This document shows, piece after piece, positions 41,460 through 49,561 of a DNA stretch of 49,722 nt. The notes below the pieces were generated by a model that had not been told where the DNA came from, searched no databases, and saw only the letters and a list, made by a program, of their open reading frames with translations. The number at the start of each line of letters is the position of its first letter. Within the stretch, counting starts at the first letter, position 1. The stretch comes from a virus. Where the stretch lies: IMG/VR virus record IMGVR_UViG_3300049491_000329, positions 1-49,722 of that record; one strand, 5' to 3'. The position numbers and the translations under genes were made by a program.

Positions 41460-41779
41460 CGAATCTTCACGATCACGCCAGGATCCTGAAAGTCGCTGAG
41501 AAAACAACGACCTTCGATGGGCCAACAACGACGGTTGTGGCCTTCCTGCGTATCACGTACACCAAATTCTCGTACAATCAAGTCAAGCAGCACGTGCGCG
41601 AGTTGTACAAATACGCCGGGGTCGTGCCAGATTACGATGGCAGTGGTGGGGACTGGGGAGATGGTGATGAGCTTGTCACGCCATCGGCAATTTCCTCTGT
41701 GATTGAGTCGCTGGAACTGCACGGTGTGAGCGCTTACCCGTGGACCCAGAACGACATGTTTAGAGGGGAACAACCATGA
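41456..41779 (+). CDS. hypothetical protein, 107 aa
   Basis: Not recognised. It overlaps the polymerase-like gene (ATGA) and the next gene (ATGA). Features are a strand TTTVVAFLRITYTKF, a helix YNQVKQHVRELYKYAG, an acidic Gly/Asp-rich loop and a C-terminal helix. GC content is slightly lower than the neighbours. Tight overlap suggests co-translation with the polymerase-like protein. Confidence 0.65.
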   Translation: MTNLHDHARILKVAEKTTTFDGPTTTVVAFLRITYTKFSYNQVKQHVRELYKYAGVVPDYDGSGGDWGDGDELVTPSAISSVIESLELHGVSAYPWTQNDMFRGEQP

Positions 41780-42162
41780 AAATCATTCAAAGCATCGACC
41801 TTGCCGACTGGGACCACCTGATCGAGGAGACGTACGGCCGCACGTACTGCTTCCAACAGCAGGATGACTGCAAGTCGCGTGGCATCGAGCACATCACCGT
41901 GCCGGTGGACGACCCGTACGACTTCGAGAACGACACCATCGAAGAGAAGGTGAACGGCGACGAGATGGGCGTGAGCTTCGCGGCCTGGCTGGCCCGCGAT
42001 CCGAAGCAGCTGCTCGACGCGAAAGACGAGTGGGATCGAACCCGAGGGCTGGACCTGTTCTGGCGTCGGAACTTTTACCCGTCGGTCGACATGGTGATCA
42101 ACGACCTGCACGCCAAAGGCCTGCTGCCGGCCGGCCAGTACCAAATTGTGATCGACTGGTAA
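41776..42162 (+). CDS. conserved phage protein of unknown function, 128 aa
   Basis: The pattern MKIIQSIDLADWD...YGRTYCFQQQDDCKSRG...VPVDDPYDFEND...NGDEMGVSFAAWLARDP...WRRNFYPSVDMVINDLHAKGLL is familiar from uncharacterised proteins of several proteobacterial phages. No catalytic motif is known to me. It is acidic with paired cysteines in YCFQQQDDC. Its TAA stop lies inside the GTAAATA late promoter of the next gene. Confidence 0.7.
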   Translation: MKIIQSIDLADWDHLIEETYGRTYCFQQQDDCKSRGIEHITVPVDDPYDFENDTIEEKVNGDEMGVSFAAWLARDPKQLLDAKDEWDRTRGLDLFWRRNFYPSVDMVINDLHAKGLLPAGQYQIVIDW

Positions 42163-42165
42163 ATA
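42159..42165 (+). promoter_or_regulatory. T4-type late promoter (GTAAATA) overlapping a stop codon
   Basis: GGTAAATACC; TAA at 42160-42162 ends the 128-aa gene. The box is 26 bases before the ATG at 42192, with AAGGAA between. Confidence 0.7.
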
Positions 42166-42191
42166 CCCTCGAACTCCTAAGGAACCCTCAC

Positions 42192-42707
42192 ATGAAACTC
42201 TCCAAGCTCCAAGCCATTGCCGAAGGCAAAGACAGCGTGCCACCACACCCAGGCCGCGAAGAATCGGACGCCGAACTCAAGAAAATCTGGGCGGGCTTCA
42301 GCGCTGAAACGAAGGCCGCGTTCGGCGACACACTGAAGGGCTTCATGGCGTACCGCCGTGGGAACTACACCGAGTTCTTCAGCAAGTACCACAAGTCGGC
42401 AGTCTCTGCCGCAGCTCCAGTGCTGGACATCAGCACGCAGACCTCGATCGTCGAGAAGGTGCTGCGCAAGGCCGAGGCCGCGCTCCCGCACGAGTGCCGG
42501 TACAAGTCGTTCGAGGCGCTGCAGTCCATGAAGGAAGTCGAGTGGGTCACGCAGGAGTCCTCGGATGAGCAAGGCAAGGAAGCGGCGAAGACGATCGCGA
42601 AGCTGATCAGCAAGGCCGGTGTCAAGGGCTGGACGGTCAAGGTCACGATCCGTGACAACTACCACGGTGGTGTCAAGACCAAGTGGCAAGGAAAGGCCAA
42701 GTCATGA
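42192..42707 (+). CDS. leader-bearing hypothetical protein, 171 aa
   Basis: Begins MKLSKLQAIAEGKDS; I-A-E at residues 9-11 is a good T4-type prohead-protease site, with Gly following. After a Pro/His/Glu-rich linker comes a helical domain (LKKIWAGFSAETKAAFG) and a C-terminal alpha/beta half ending VKGWTVKVTIRDNYHGG and a basic tail. The ATG at 42192 has AAGGAA upstream; an open upstream extension overlaps the previous gene and is rejected. It is late-expressed from the box at 42159. No domain is recognised. Confidence 0.72.
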   Translation: MKLSKLQAIAEGKDSVPPHPGREESDAELKKIWAGFSAETKAAFGDTLKGFMAYRRGNYTEFFSKYHKSAVSAAAPVLDISTQTSIVEKVLRKAEAALPHECRYKSFEALQSMKEVEWVTQESSDEQGKEAAKTIAKLISKAGVKGWTVKVTIRDNYHGGVKTKWQGKAKS

Positions 42708-43258
42708 AGCTCTCCGAGATCAAGAGCGCCGCGCCGTTCAAGCTGTACATCGCGAACGCGTACGGCGCCGGGTACGACGACAAGCCGTGCCACAAGGGCG
42801 AGCACCTGTACACCGAGGACGGCGATGACGTCGTGTTCGTCAAGGTCGCCGACGATGGCAAGAGCGTCGTGGTGACCAAGGACGGCAAGGAAGTCAAGAT
42901 GTCGGCGGCCGACGTGAGCGGCAAGATCCGTGCGGCGGATGTCAAGGTCAAGCAAGGTGACAAGCTCGAAGAGGGCAAGAGCACCGTCGACGCCTGGGCC
43001 GCCGCCATGATCAAGGCGTCTGGCATCAAGATTCCGGCAGGCCCGGCGACGTCAGACACCGGCGATGGGTACTGGATCAGCAGCAAGCAGTTTGACAAGC
43101 TGATCGCCGGCCTGAAAGCCGCTGGGTACAAGCACTCGGCCGCGCGATCGGCGCACGTGTACGATCTGAAGTCCAAGAAACGCGGCATGTCGTTCGACTT
43201 CGACGATCCGAACGACAAGGACATGGTCGGCATTCGGTTCTTCGACGAGGGCATGTAA
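42704..43258 (+). CDS. leader-bearing hypothetical protein, 184 aa
   Basis: Begins MKLSEIKSAAPF. The N-terminal ~85 residues look like a small beta barrel (KLYIANAYGAGY, DDVVFVKVADDGKSVVVTKDG). The C-terminal ~80 form an alpha/beta part with YWISSKQFDKLIAGLKAAGY and GMSFDFDDPND. It overlaps the 171-aa gene by four bases. Lys/Asp-rich, no cysteine pair, no recognised domain. Confidence 0.72.
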   Translation: MKLSEIKSAAPFKLYIANAYGAGYDDKPCHKGEHLYTEDGDDVVFVKVADDGKSVVVTKDGKEVKMSAADVSGKIRAADVKVKQGDKLEEGKSTVDAWAAAMIKASGIKIPAGPATSDTGDGYWISSKQFDKLIAGLKAAGYKHSAARSAHVYDLKSKKRGMSFDFDDPNDKDMVGIRFFDEGM

Positions 43259-43309
43259 CAAGCCTCGACGACCGAGAGCACCGAGCAGATCGGTGCAGCG
43301 CATACCAAA

Positions 43310-43330
43310 GAGGGAGCCTTAGGCTCCCTC
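43310..43330. terminator. bidirectional terminator hairpin
   Basis: A perfect 9-bp stem GAGGGAGCC/GGCTCCCTC with loop TTA lies between convergent genes (ends at 43258 and 43358). On the minus strand the stem is followed by TTT; on the plus strand by GGTTGTT. It probably stops both transcripts. Confidence 0.7.
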
Positions 43331-43357
43331 GGTTGTTCCTGGTGAGTCCAGAGGTGC

Positions 43358-43657
43358 TTAGAACGTGAACGACACCGTGCTTGCCGGTCGGACGTAGTGA
43401 TCGGCTGACCACATGTACGTGCCCTCGTGCTCTTCGAACTCGACGTGCTGCGTGTTCGGCGACTTCTTGATGATGTCGTACAGGTCAGTGCCGAGGTCGC
43501 CGTCATTGTCGACCTGCACATGCCAGGTACCGTCCTTGCCGGCCGACCAGGTGATCTCACCAACGCTGCACCCAGCGTGCTTCACGAACGCGGCGACCTT
43601 GCGCTTCAGCGTTTCCAGCTCCTTGGCGTTCCGTCCAGCAACATCGACCAGTTTCAT
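43358..43657 (-). CDS. leader-bearing hypothetical protein, 99 aa
   Basis: Starts at ATG 43657 with GGAGTG upstream and begins MKLVDVAGRNAKELETLK. A helix (KRKVAAFVKHAG) is followed by beta strands (GEITWSAGKDGTWHVQVDND) and a helix/strand end with MWSADHYVRPASTVSFTF. Not recognised. Last gene of the gp26 operon, before the terminator. Confidence 0.68.
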   Translation of the reverse strand: MKLVDVAGRNAKELETLKRKVAAFVKHAGCSVGEITWSAGKDGTWHVQVDNDGDLGTDLYDIIKKSPNTQHVEFEEHEGTYMWSADHYVRPASTVSFTF

Positions 43658-43689
43658 ACCGCACTCCAGTGGTTGATCCTGAGATTGTA

Positions 43690-43932
43690 TCACGTGACGT
43701 GCTGAACGAGCTTGCCCTCAGGCAGGTGCTTCTTGATCGCGGCCGTGATCACGCGCCAGTTCGACAAGTCAGCGTGCAAGCCGAACACCTCGAACAGGTC
43801 GTTTCCACGGTGGATCAGCAGCGCCCCAGCCTTGCCGGCCTCGATCATGCGCTTGGCAACGTCGTCTCGCAGGATCGTGCCGTACCCGGCGGTGCCCTTA
43901 GGAAAGCGAAGCATCAGAGTTGTCTTGGACAT
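43690..43932 (-). CDS. small hypothetical protein, 80 aa
   Basis: Not recognised. The start shares a base with the preceding stop (TGATG). Strands TTLMLRFPKG and ALLIHRGNDLFEVFG surround a helix with DDVAKRMIEAGKAG, giving a compact alpha/beta pattern. It is in the gp26 operon. No motif suggests a function. Confidence 0.65.
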   Translation of the reverse strand: MSKTTLMLRFPKGTAGYGTILRDDVAKRMIEAGKAGALLIHRGNDLFEVFGLHADLSNWRVITAAIKKHLPEGKLVQHVT

Positions 43933-44156
43933 CAGAATACCGGGAAGGTCATCTTGGAGGCGGCTTCCAAGCGTTTGTTGATGAACTCGACCGCCATGTC
44001 GCGCTCTAGCGCGCTCCAGTTCATTACGGTGTCATACGACCAGCTACCACGGCTGTAGTACGAGATCTCTTGGCCGGCCGCGATGAGCCCCTTGGCCTCG
44101 TGGTTCAGCTTGTCGATCATACTTACGATCCTGGTGTGATCACCAGTCAGGATCAT
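43932..44156 (-). CDS. small hypothetical protein, 74 aa
   Basis: Not recognised. Overlaps the gp26 stop by four bases (ATGA). Helical, with HTRIVSMIDKLNHEAKGLIAAG, an aromatic central loop (ISYYSRGSWSYD) and a C-terminal helix (ERDMAVEFINKRLEAASKM). The position after gp26 is where T4 has gp51, another hub-assembly factor, but size and sequence do not support that name. Confidence 0.65.
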   Translation of the reverse strand: MILTGDHTRIVSMIDKLNHEAKGLIAAGQEISYYSRGSWSYDTVMNWSALERDMAVEFINKRLEAASKMTFPVF

Positions 44157-44941
44157 TCGGTGAAAAAAGAGACGGGGTTGAGCGGGAGCTCCACCTTCAT
44201 CGGTTCCTTGCAGTCCTTGCAGGTCAGGGTGACGACCTGCTCTGGGCCCCAGTCGTTCAGCTCGCCAGCGGCCTCAGTGATGCGAGTCACCTCAGGTGTG
44301 GTCAGCGTGCGGATCCACTCCTCGATGAACTTCGGATCCGTGACGTCATCGACCTGCTGAATCATGCACCGCAGGTTCGTGACAGCCAGCTCCTTGATGT
44401 CCTCGACCGTCAGGTCTTTCTTGCCTTCGGACTGGTGGAACAGCGCGATCACGTCCTCGTACTTCGTTGGCCGGGTGATCACCTTGTTCCCAGACGGCAG
44501 CGTGACCACGCGCTTCACCTCGACCAGCGTCGGATCAAGCAGCTTCATGTTGATCACCATCTGATCCAGGTCAACCACGTACGAGTGCTGCTTCGCGTGC
44601 TCACAGTCGTGCTTCACCTCGATCCGGTACTCCGAGCCGTACGTCACCAGCCGAAGGAAGAACAGCAAGGCATCGACGTCACGCCCAAAGAGCTCGGTCG
44701 GCTTCTTGATCTGTGGGATGCACTCCGCAACCACGCTGATCAGGGCCTTGCCGTTGAACAGCAAGTCCGGGTTCTTCAGGTTGATCTCGGTCAGGGCCGA
44801 CATCGGGTGCACGTGAAGCTCACCCTGCTTTGCCGTCGCGTCCAACTCACCGTTCTGGTACAGGGCTCCACGTGATGGGAGCTGGAACGTCCGGCCTGGC
44901 AGGCGGAGCTTGGTGAGCAGTGGATTGGTGCTGTCGGACAT
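44153..44941 (-). CDS. 26: baseplate hub assembly protein gp26-like, 262 aa
   Basis: Matches the T4 baseplate protein family (gp26): LPGRTFQLPSRG near the start, VHPMSALTEINLKNPDLLFNGKAL-type region, a block with PTELFGRDVDALLFFLRLVTYG, and a C-terminal zinc-ribbon-like CKDCKEPMKVELPL. A cysteine/histidine pair also occurs in KHDCEHAKQ. In T4 gp26 helps assemble the hub. It is divergent from the tape measure gene and has its own late promoter facing that of the tape measure. Confidence 0.78.
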   Translation of the reverse strand: MSDSTNPLLTKLRLPGRTFQLPSRGALYQNGELDATAKQGELHVHPMSALTEINLKNPDLLFNGKALISVVAECIPQIKKPTELFGRDVDALLFFLRLVTYGSEYRIEVKHDCEHAKQHSYVVDLDQMVINMKLLDPTLVEVKRVVTLPSGNKVITRPTKYEDVIALFHQSEGKKDLTVEDIKELAVTNLRCMIQQVDDVTDPKFIEEWIRTLTTPEVTRITEAAGELNDWGPEQVVTLTCKDCKEPMKVELPLNPVSFFTE

Positions 44942-44955
44942 GCGTCGTCTCTCTT

Positions 44956-44962
44956 CTAAATA
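44956..44962 (+). promoter_or_regulatory. T4-type late promoter (CTAAATA) for the tape measure gene
   Basis: TTCTAAATACC, 54 bases before the ATG at 45017. It points towards the minus-strand box at 44975-44981. Confidence 0.7.
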
Positions 44963-44974
44963 CCTCGATAGCCC

Positions 44975-44981
44975 TATTTAC
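44975..44981 (-). promoter_or_regulatory. T4-type late promoter (GTAAATA) for gp26
   Basis: Minus-strand CGTAAATAG, 33 bases before the gp26 ATG. Predicted start sites of this and the plus-strand promoter fall at about 44968-44969, essentially the same base pair. Confidence 0.65.
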
Positions 44982-45016
44982 GACGCCCTTCAAGGGCCAA
45001 ACCGGACACCGCCAGG

Positions 45017-47806
45017 ATGGATCCAGACATCATCAAGCTCCTGCAGAGCGTGAACAAGCTCGTGGCCTCAATTCAGGCGCTGGGCGGATCGGGGTCGTCT
45101 GGTGGCGTCGGTCAAGCGATTCGTGACAAGCTCAAGGGCACGATCCAGGATCGCAAGGACAAGAGCACCGCCAAGACGTTCCAGACCATCACTGAGGACC
45201 TGAAGGACAACCGCAAGGCGGTGATCGGGCTCTCCAAGAGCATGATGGGCCTGACCAAGCGGGTGGACAAGACCTCCGACAGCTTCAGCACCCTGCAGAC
45301 GCAGATGGCGAAGTTCGGCTCGATGCTGGGCATGTCGGGCGGTGGAGGCGGCGGTCGACCAAACATTCCAGGCATGTCACCGGCTCCAGGCTCGAGCGGC
45401 CCGGCACCCGGTGTGATGCGGGCGCAGAACCAGACGCTACTGCAACAGGGGCAGGGCGTCAAGCAAGTGCTAGGCACCATGCTGCAGAACGTGGCGAGCA
45501 CCTCGGCCGGCCTCGGCGGCCTGGCAACCGTGATCACGCAAGTCGGCTCGGTGCTGAAGACACTGGGTGGCCAGTTCTTTGACCTCGCCCGGATCGGCTT
45601 CGGCTCGTTGGGCTCGCTCCGTGAGCTCTCGATCGACGCCTTCAAGGCGGGCATGTCGCTCAAGGAGTACACGAAGCTCATCGAGGAGAACCAGGCGTTC
45701 GCGGCTCGCACCGGCTCGCTTGAGCAGTTCGGCAAGATCATCAGCGCCAGCGACGCGCAGCTCGCTCAGATGGGTGTCTTCGGTCAAGAGGCCAAGAACC
45801 TGCAAGCCAGCCTGGCGCAGTCGAACACGATCATGGGTGTCTCGACGAACGGCGTGGCTGACGCGAACGCTCGGCAGATCGCGGTGTTTGACCAGCTGCG
45901 CAAGACGACGTCGATGACCGCTGGCGAGTTCGCGAACCTGGTGAAGACGGTAGCCGAGAGTGACCAGACCCAGCGTGAGATTCTGAGCCTCGGACCGCAA
46001 GAGAAGCAGGCCCGGATGGCGGAGCTGCTGCAGATCACCAGCACTGGTCAGCGCCTTGGCCTGACGGCGAAGGCCTCACAGGACCTGGCCGCCGCGATGA
46101 TCGCGCAGCGCAAGGACACGGTCAAGAGCCGGTTCGAGCAAGCAGGCCGGATTCAGCAGCTCGCGGCGTTTGCAGGCCAGGGTGAAAAGGGTGAGCGAGC
46201 CGCTCAGCTGCTGCGCAAGGGCCGTGGCGCCAGCGCCGCCGAGGCTGAGGAGCTGCGAGGCCTGCTGGCCTCGATCGACAAGGCGTCTGAGGGAATCTAC
46301 CAAGCTGGTGACTTCGCTCAGCAGAACGCGATCGACCAGATGGGCCCGGACAACGGGCAACTCGGAGCCGCTGGCGAGATCATGAAAGCGAGCCGAGCTG
46401 CGACGAACACCGCTGAGGCTGGTGCGGCAACGAACAACAAGGACTTCGGGCAGCACGTCGACAAGTTCGGCCAGGCGGTCGGTAACCTGACCGTCTTCGC
46501 CCGTGGCTTCGAACAGAGCATCGGCCCTGCCATCGCCTCCGCGATTGGTGGTGCGTTGCTGCTGGCATTCAAGGGCCCGATCGTCAGTTTGCTGGGCAAG
46601 GCGCTCGGCCTGGGTGGCGGCGCTTCTGGCGGCGTGATGCAGGGCCTGGGTAGCGCGGCGAAGTCGCTGCTTTCACCGCTCACCACCGCCCGCACAGCGA
46701 TTGCCGGTTTTGGCACCGGAGTAGGTGGGTTCTTCAAGAACATCATGAGCGTGTTCAGCGAGTTCAAGGTCGCCTTGGGTGGCGGCTTGCTGGGGAACGT
46801 GATGGGCGGGGTTGCCGGGTTCTCAGAGGGTATCGTCGGCATCCTGCAAGGTGGCTGGTCGTTGGTCAAGGGCATTGGCGGCATCGTCGCGGCGTTTGGC
46901 CCGGCTGCCGGCTTGTTTGACTCGATCGTCGAGGCCTTCACCGGTGAGGTCAGCAACGCGCTGGATCCAGGCGGTGGCGTCTTCGCTCGGATCGGTGGCA
47001 TGGTCACCGCGTTCTTCAGCGCGATCCCGAACATGATCATTGGCGCGATCCAGTACGTCTTTGGTGGGGCTGATGGCCCGATGGGTGAGATCGTTGGGAA
47101 CCTGAAGAACGGGTTCGGTCAGGTGGCGTCCTGGATGAGCGCCTCGGTGAAGCTCTTCCTGGCCTCGATCGTGAACGGCGTTGGATCGCTGCTCTCCGTC
47201 TTCCTGCCCGACAAGTCGCCGCTGATCATGGACATGAAGAAGTGGGGCCAGCAGCTCTCCGACTCGGCTGACAAGAGCTTCGCGACGTTCGACAAGCTGG
47301 CCGATGATCACACGCAGACGCTGTCAACCGTCTCGGCGGCGAACACCAAGGCCGCTGAGAGCACTGAGAAAGCCACCAAGGCCGCCACGGTGAAGGCAAC
47401 GGCCGCACAGAAGCAGTTCGACAACGTGCAGTACGGCGCGACCACAACGGCCGCCCAGGTCATTGAGGACGCCAAGACGATCATGGGGTCGGCCAAGGAA
47501 GCGACGACGATCCTGGCGACGCCACAGGTTCAGAACGCACCGACCATTGCACCGGCCACCGTAAATACACCTGACGCGCAGAACGCCGTGGATCGGCTTG
47601 CGACGCAGACAACCATCGGCGTGAACTCGACTGCTGATCTGGCTGCCTTGCTGACCCAGATCCTTGCAACCCTGAACAAGACCATGAACATCGAAGAGAA
47701 CCACGCCGATCTGACTGCCATGTTGGTCGATCGATCGCGGCCTCAGGCGACCTTCACGCCAGCCGAAGTAACCGCTCGCCAGCTCCTGCACGCTGGCGGC
47801 CAATAA
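45017..47806 (+). CDS. putative tail tape measure protein, 929 aa
   Basis: Long helical protein: N-terminal polar helices (IKLLQSVNKLVASIQALGG, TITEDLKDNRKAVIGLSKS), a Gly/Pro-rich linker (about 110-140), more helices, then hydrophobic glycine-rich segments at about 500-540 and 590-690 (IGGALLLAFKGPIVSLLG, GGFFKNIMSVFSEF, GGIVAAFGPAAGLF). It ends in an Ala/Thr/Lys coiled-coil region. This is typical of tape measure proteins, which fix tail length inside the tube. It is longer than T4 gp29 (590), which by simple proportion predicts a longer tail. The gene lies beside gp26 and directly before the portal gene. An alternative is an internal virion protein. Confidence 0.7.
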   Translation: MDPDIIKLLQSVNKLVASIQALGGSGSSGGVGQAIRDKLKGTIQDRKDKSTAKTFQTITEDLKDNRKAVIGLSKSMMGLTKRVDKTSDSFSTLQTQMAKFGSMLGMSGGGGGGRPNIPGMSPAPGSSGPAPGVMRAQNQTLLQQGQGVKQVLGTMLQNVASTSAGLGGLATVITQVGSVLKTLGGQFFDLARIGFGSLGSLRELSIDAFKAGMSLKEYTKLIEENQAFAARTGSLEQFGKIISASDAQLAQMGVFGQEAKNLQASLAQSNTIMGVSTNGVADANARQIAVFDQLRKTTSMTAGEFANLVKTVAESDQTQREILSLGPQEKQARMAELLQITSTGQRLGLTAKASQDLAAAMIAQRKDTVKSRFEQAGRIQQLAAFAGQGEKGERAAQLLRKGRGASAAEAEELRGLLASIDKASEGIYQAGDFAQQNAIDQMGPDNGQLGAAGEIMKASRAATNTAEAGAATNNKDFGQHVDKFGQAVGNLTVFARGFEQSIGPAIASAIGGALLLAFKGPIVSLLGKALGLGGGASGGVMQGLGSAAKSLLSPLTTARTAIAGFGTGVGGFFKNIMSVFSEFKVALGGGLLGNVMGGVAGFSEGIVGILQGGWSLVKGIGGIVAAFGPAAGLFDSIVEAFTGEVSNALDPGGGVFARIGGMVTAFFSAIPNMIIGAIQYVFGGADGPMGEIVGNLKNGFGQVASWMSASVKLFLASIVNGVGSLLSVFLPDKSPLIMDMKKWGQQLSDSADKSFATFDKLADDHTQTLSTVSAANTKAAESTEKATKAATVKATAAQKQFDNVQYGATTTAAQVIEDAKTIMGSAKEATTILATPQVQNAPTIAPATVNTPDAQNAVDRLATQTTIGVNSTADLAALLTQILATLNKTMNIEENHADLTAMLVDRSRPQATFTPAEVTARQLLHAGGQ
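47561..47567 (+). promoter_or_regulatory. possible late promoter (GTAAATA) inside the tape measure gene
   Basis: CCGTAAATACACC, 248 bases before the portal start. It contains a GTAAATAC core like the other plus-strand late boxes and may provide extra transcripts for the portal gene. A chance coding match is possible. Confidence 0.4.
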
Positions 47807-47815
47807 GGACTCATT

Positions 47816-49561
47816 TTGAGCGCATACTCTGGATTCTGGCGGATCGTCTCGCCTAAGACACGCAAGCAGCTGTACACCACGCTGAGCACCGACGCGTACG
47901 ACCCACGGTCGACCGACATGAGCTCGATGGCGGCGGTGACGTGGTACTCGCAGGTCATGCGTGGCCCGGGTTCACGGCTCCAGACGTACAAGCAGTACGA
48001 CGCGATGGACACCGACATCGACATCGCACGTTCCCTGGACATCATCGCTGAAGAGATGTCCGGCAAGGATGACAAGACTGAGCTGCCGTTCATGATCGAC
48101 TGGCAGAAAGAAGACAACCAGGACGTGAGCGACGCCACTGTCGTCACGGTTCGCGCGGCGCTCCGTCAGTGGGCCACACTGCAGGACCTGAAGAAGCGGG
48201 TGTACAGCACCGCCCGTTGCCTCATCAAGTACGGCGACTGCTTCTTCCGCAAGAACTCCGACACTCGCAAGTGGCAGTACATCGACCCATCGCTGGTGGT
48301 CGGCATCGAGATCGACGAGATCGGCACCAAGGTGTCGTACCACATCAAGCGCCCGGCAACCGGCCAACAGGGCCTCGGGGCTGGTGGCTTCGCCGCCGGT
48401 CGCAATGAGTTCGTGGACATCGTGCCAGCGGCCGCCATGATTCACTTCAGCATGTGCGACGACATGGGCGACTCCGCTCCGTTCGGCGCTTCCGTGCTGC
48501 GCCCAGTGTTCCGCGTGTACCGTCAGCTCTCGATGCTGGAGGACTCGGTCATCATCTACAAGATCGTTCGTGCACCAGAGCGTCGCGTGTTCTACATCGA
48601 CGTCGGTAACATGAACCAGCAGCAGGTCAAGCGGTACCTGGAATCCGTGAAGAACGAGATTCGCCAGAAGCGCGTGCCAGGCTCGCAAACGAACGGCGTC
48701 AAGGACACGGTCGACGGGCAGTACGACCCAACCTCGCTGCAAGAAGACTACTTCTTCCCAGTCACGGCATCGGGCCGGGGCTCCCGCGTTGAGACGCTGC
48801 CAGGCGGCGCCGAGGACTTCGGCACGAACCTGCTCCGTCAGTTCCAAGAGAAGATCTTCCGCGGCCTGCGCATTCCGACGTCGTACATGGGGAACTCCGC
48901 CAGTGGCGGCACTGACCCACAGACGAACGACGGCAAGGTCGGCATCGCGTACATTGAGGAACTTCGGTTCGCGAACTTCATCTCGCGCTTGCAGGACCGC
49001 CTGAACGAGATCTACGACCAAGAGTTCAAGGTGTACCTCAAGGTTGCTGGCCTCCGCATCGACGATGAGGTGTTCCAGATCAAGCTCCCAGACCCAGCGA
49101 ACTTCGCGCTGTACCGTCAGGCTGCACTCGACGCTGACCTGATCAGCTCGTTCAACAACATCCAAGAGAACAAGTACCTGAGCCGGCGCCTGATCCTCAA
49201 GCGGTACCTCGGGCTTACGGACGATGAGATCCAGATGAACGAGGTGATGATCAAGGAAGAGCGGAACCTGGTTGACACCGCCGCCGTTCCAATCCTGCAG
49301 CAGTTGTACGACCCTGCCGTGTACGAGAACCGCAATCCGATCGACGCCTCGGCCGATGATCAGCAGCCAGGTGACACTGGCGGTACGGATGAGTTCGGCA
49401 CCGAGCTGACTGGCCCGGATGAGTTCGGCTCCGAAGGCCCAACCTCCGACCTCGGCCCTGACGTGACTGATGAGCCGATTGGTGGCGCACCCGCTGAACC
49501 GGCCACTTCAGCGGCCCCAGCAGGTGGCGAGCCGGCGGCCGCCGAACCAGCAGCCGCGTAA
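47816..49561 (+). CDS. 20: portal protein gp20, 581 aa, TTG start
   Basis: Matches T4 gp20: an early YDAMDTDIDIARSLDIIAEE helix, WATLQDLKKRVYSTARCLIKYGD, DPSLVVGIEIDE, the conserved YRQLSMLEDSVIIYKIVRAPERRVFYIDVG, and IFRGLRIPTSYMG with AYIEELRFANFISRLQDR. The dodecameric portal starts head assembly and is the DNA channel and tail attachment point. The start is TTG (47816) with AAGGA upstream; no ATG fits the family N-terminus. The C-terminal ~60 residues are acidic and Pro/Ala-rich with DEFGTE/DEFGSE repeats, absent from T4 gp20 (524 aa). The stop TAA lies in the promoter of gp21. Confidence 0.9.
   Translation: MSAYSGFWRIVSPKTRKQLYTTLSTDAYDPRSTDMSSMAAVTWYSQVMRGPGSRLQTYKQYDAMDTDIDIARSLDIIAEEMSGKDDKTELPFMIDWQKEDNQDVSDATVVTVRAALRQWATLQDLKKRVYSTARCLIKYGDCFFRKNSDTRKWQYIDPSLVVGIEIDEIGTKVSYHIKRPATGQQGLGAGGFAAGRNEFVDIVPAAAMIHFSMCDDMGDSAPFGASVLRPVFRVYRQLSMLEDSVIIYKIVRAPERRVFYIDVGNMNQQQVKRYLESVKNEIRQKRVPGSQTNGVKDTVDGQYDPTSLQEDYFFPVTASGRGSRVETLPGGAEDFGTNLLRQFQEKIFRGLRIPTSYMGNSASGGTDPQTNDGKVGIAYIEELRFANFISRLQDRLNEIYDQEFKVYLKVAGLRIDDEVFQIKLPDPANFALYRQAALDADLISSFNNIQENKYLSRRLILKRYLGLTDDEIQMNEVMIKEERNLVDTAAVPILQQLYDPAVYENRNPIDASADDQQPGDTGGTDEFGTELTGPDEFGSEGPTSDLGPDVTDEPIGGAPAEPATSAAPAGGEPAAAEPAAA

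Noticed and set aside
43932-44156. Naming the 74-aa protein gp51
   Set aside because: Only position supports it; size and sequence do not match T4 gp51.
47972-49165. Long open frame (397 codons) on the minus strand opposite the portal gene
   Set aside because: It is antisense to a clear gp20, has an odd Val/Leu/Arg/His-rich composition typical of GC-rich shadow frames and no ribosome site.
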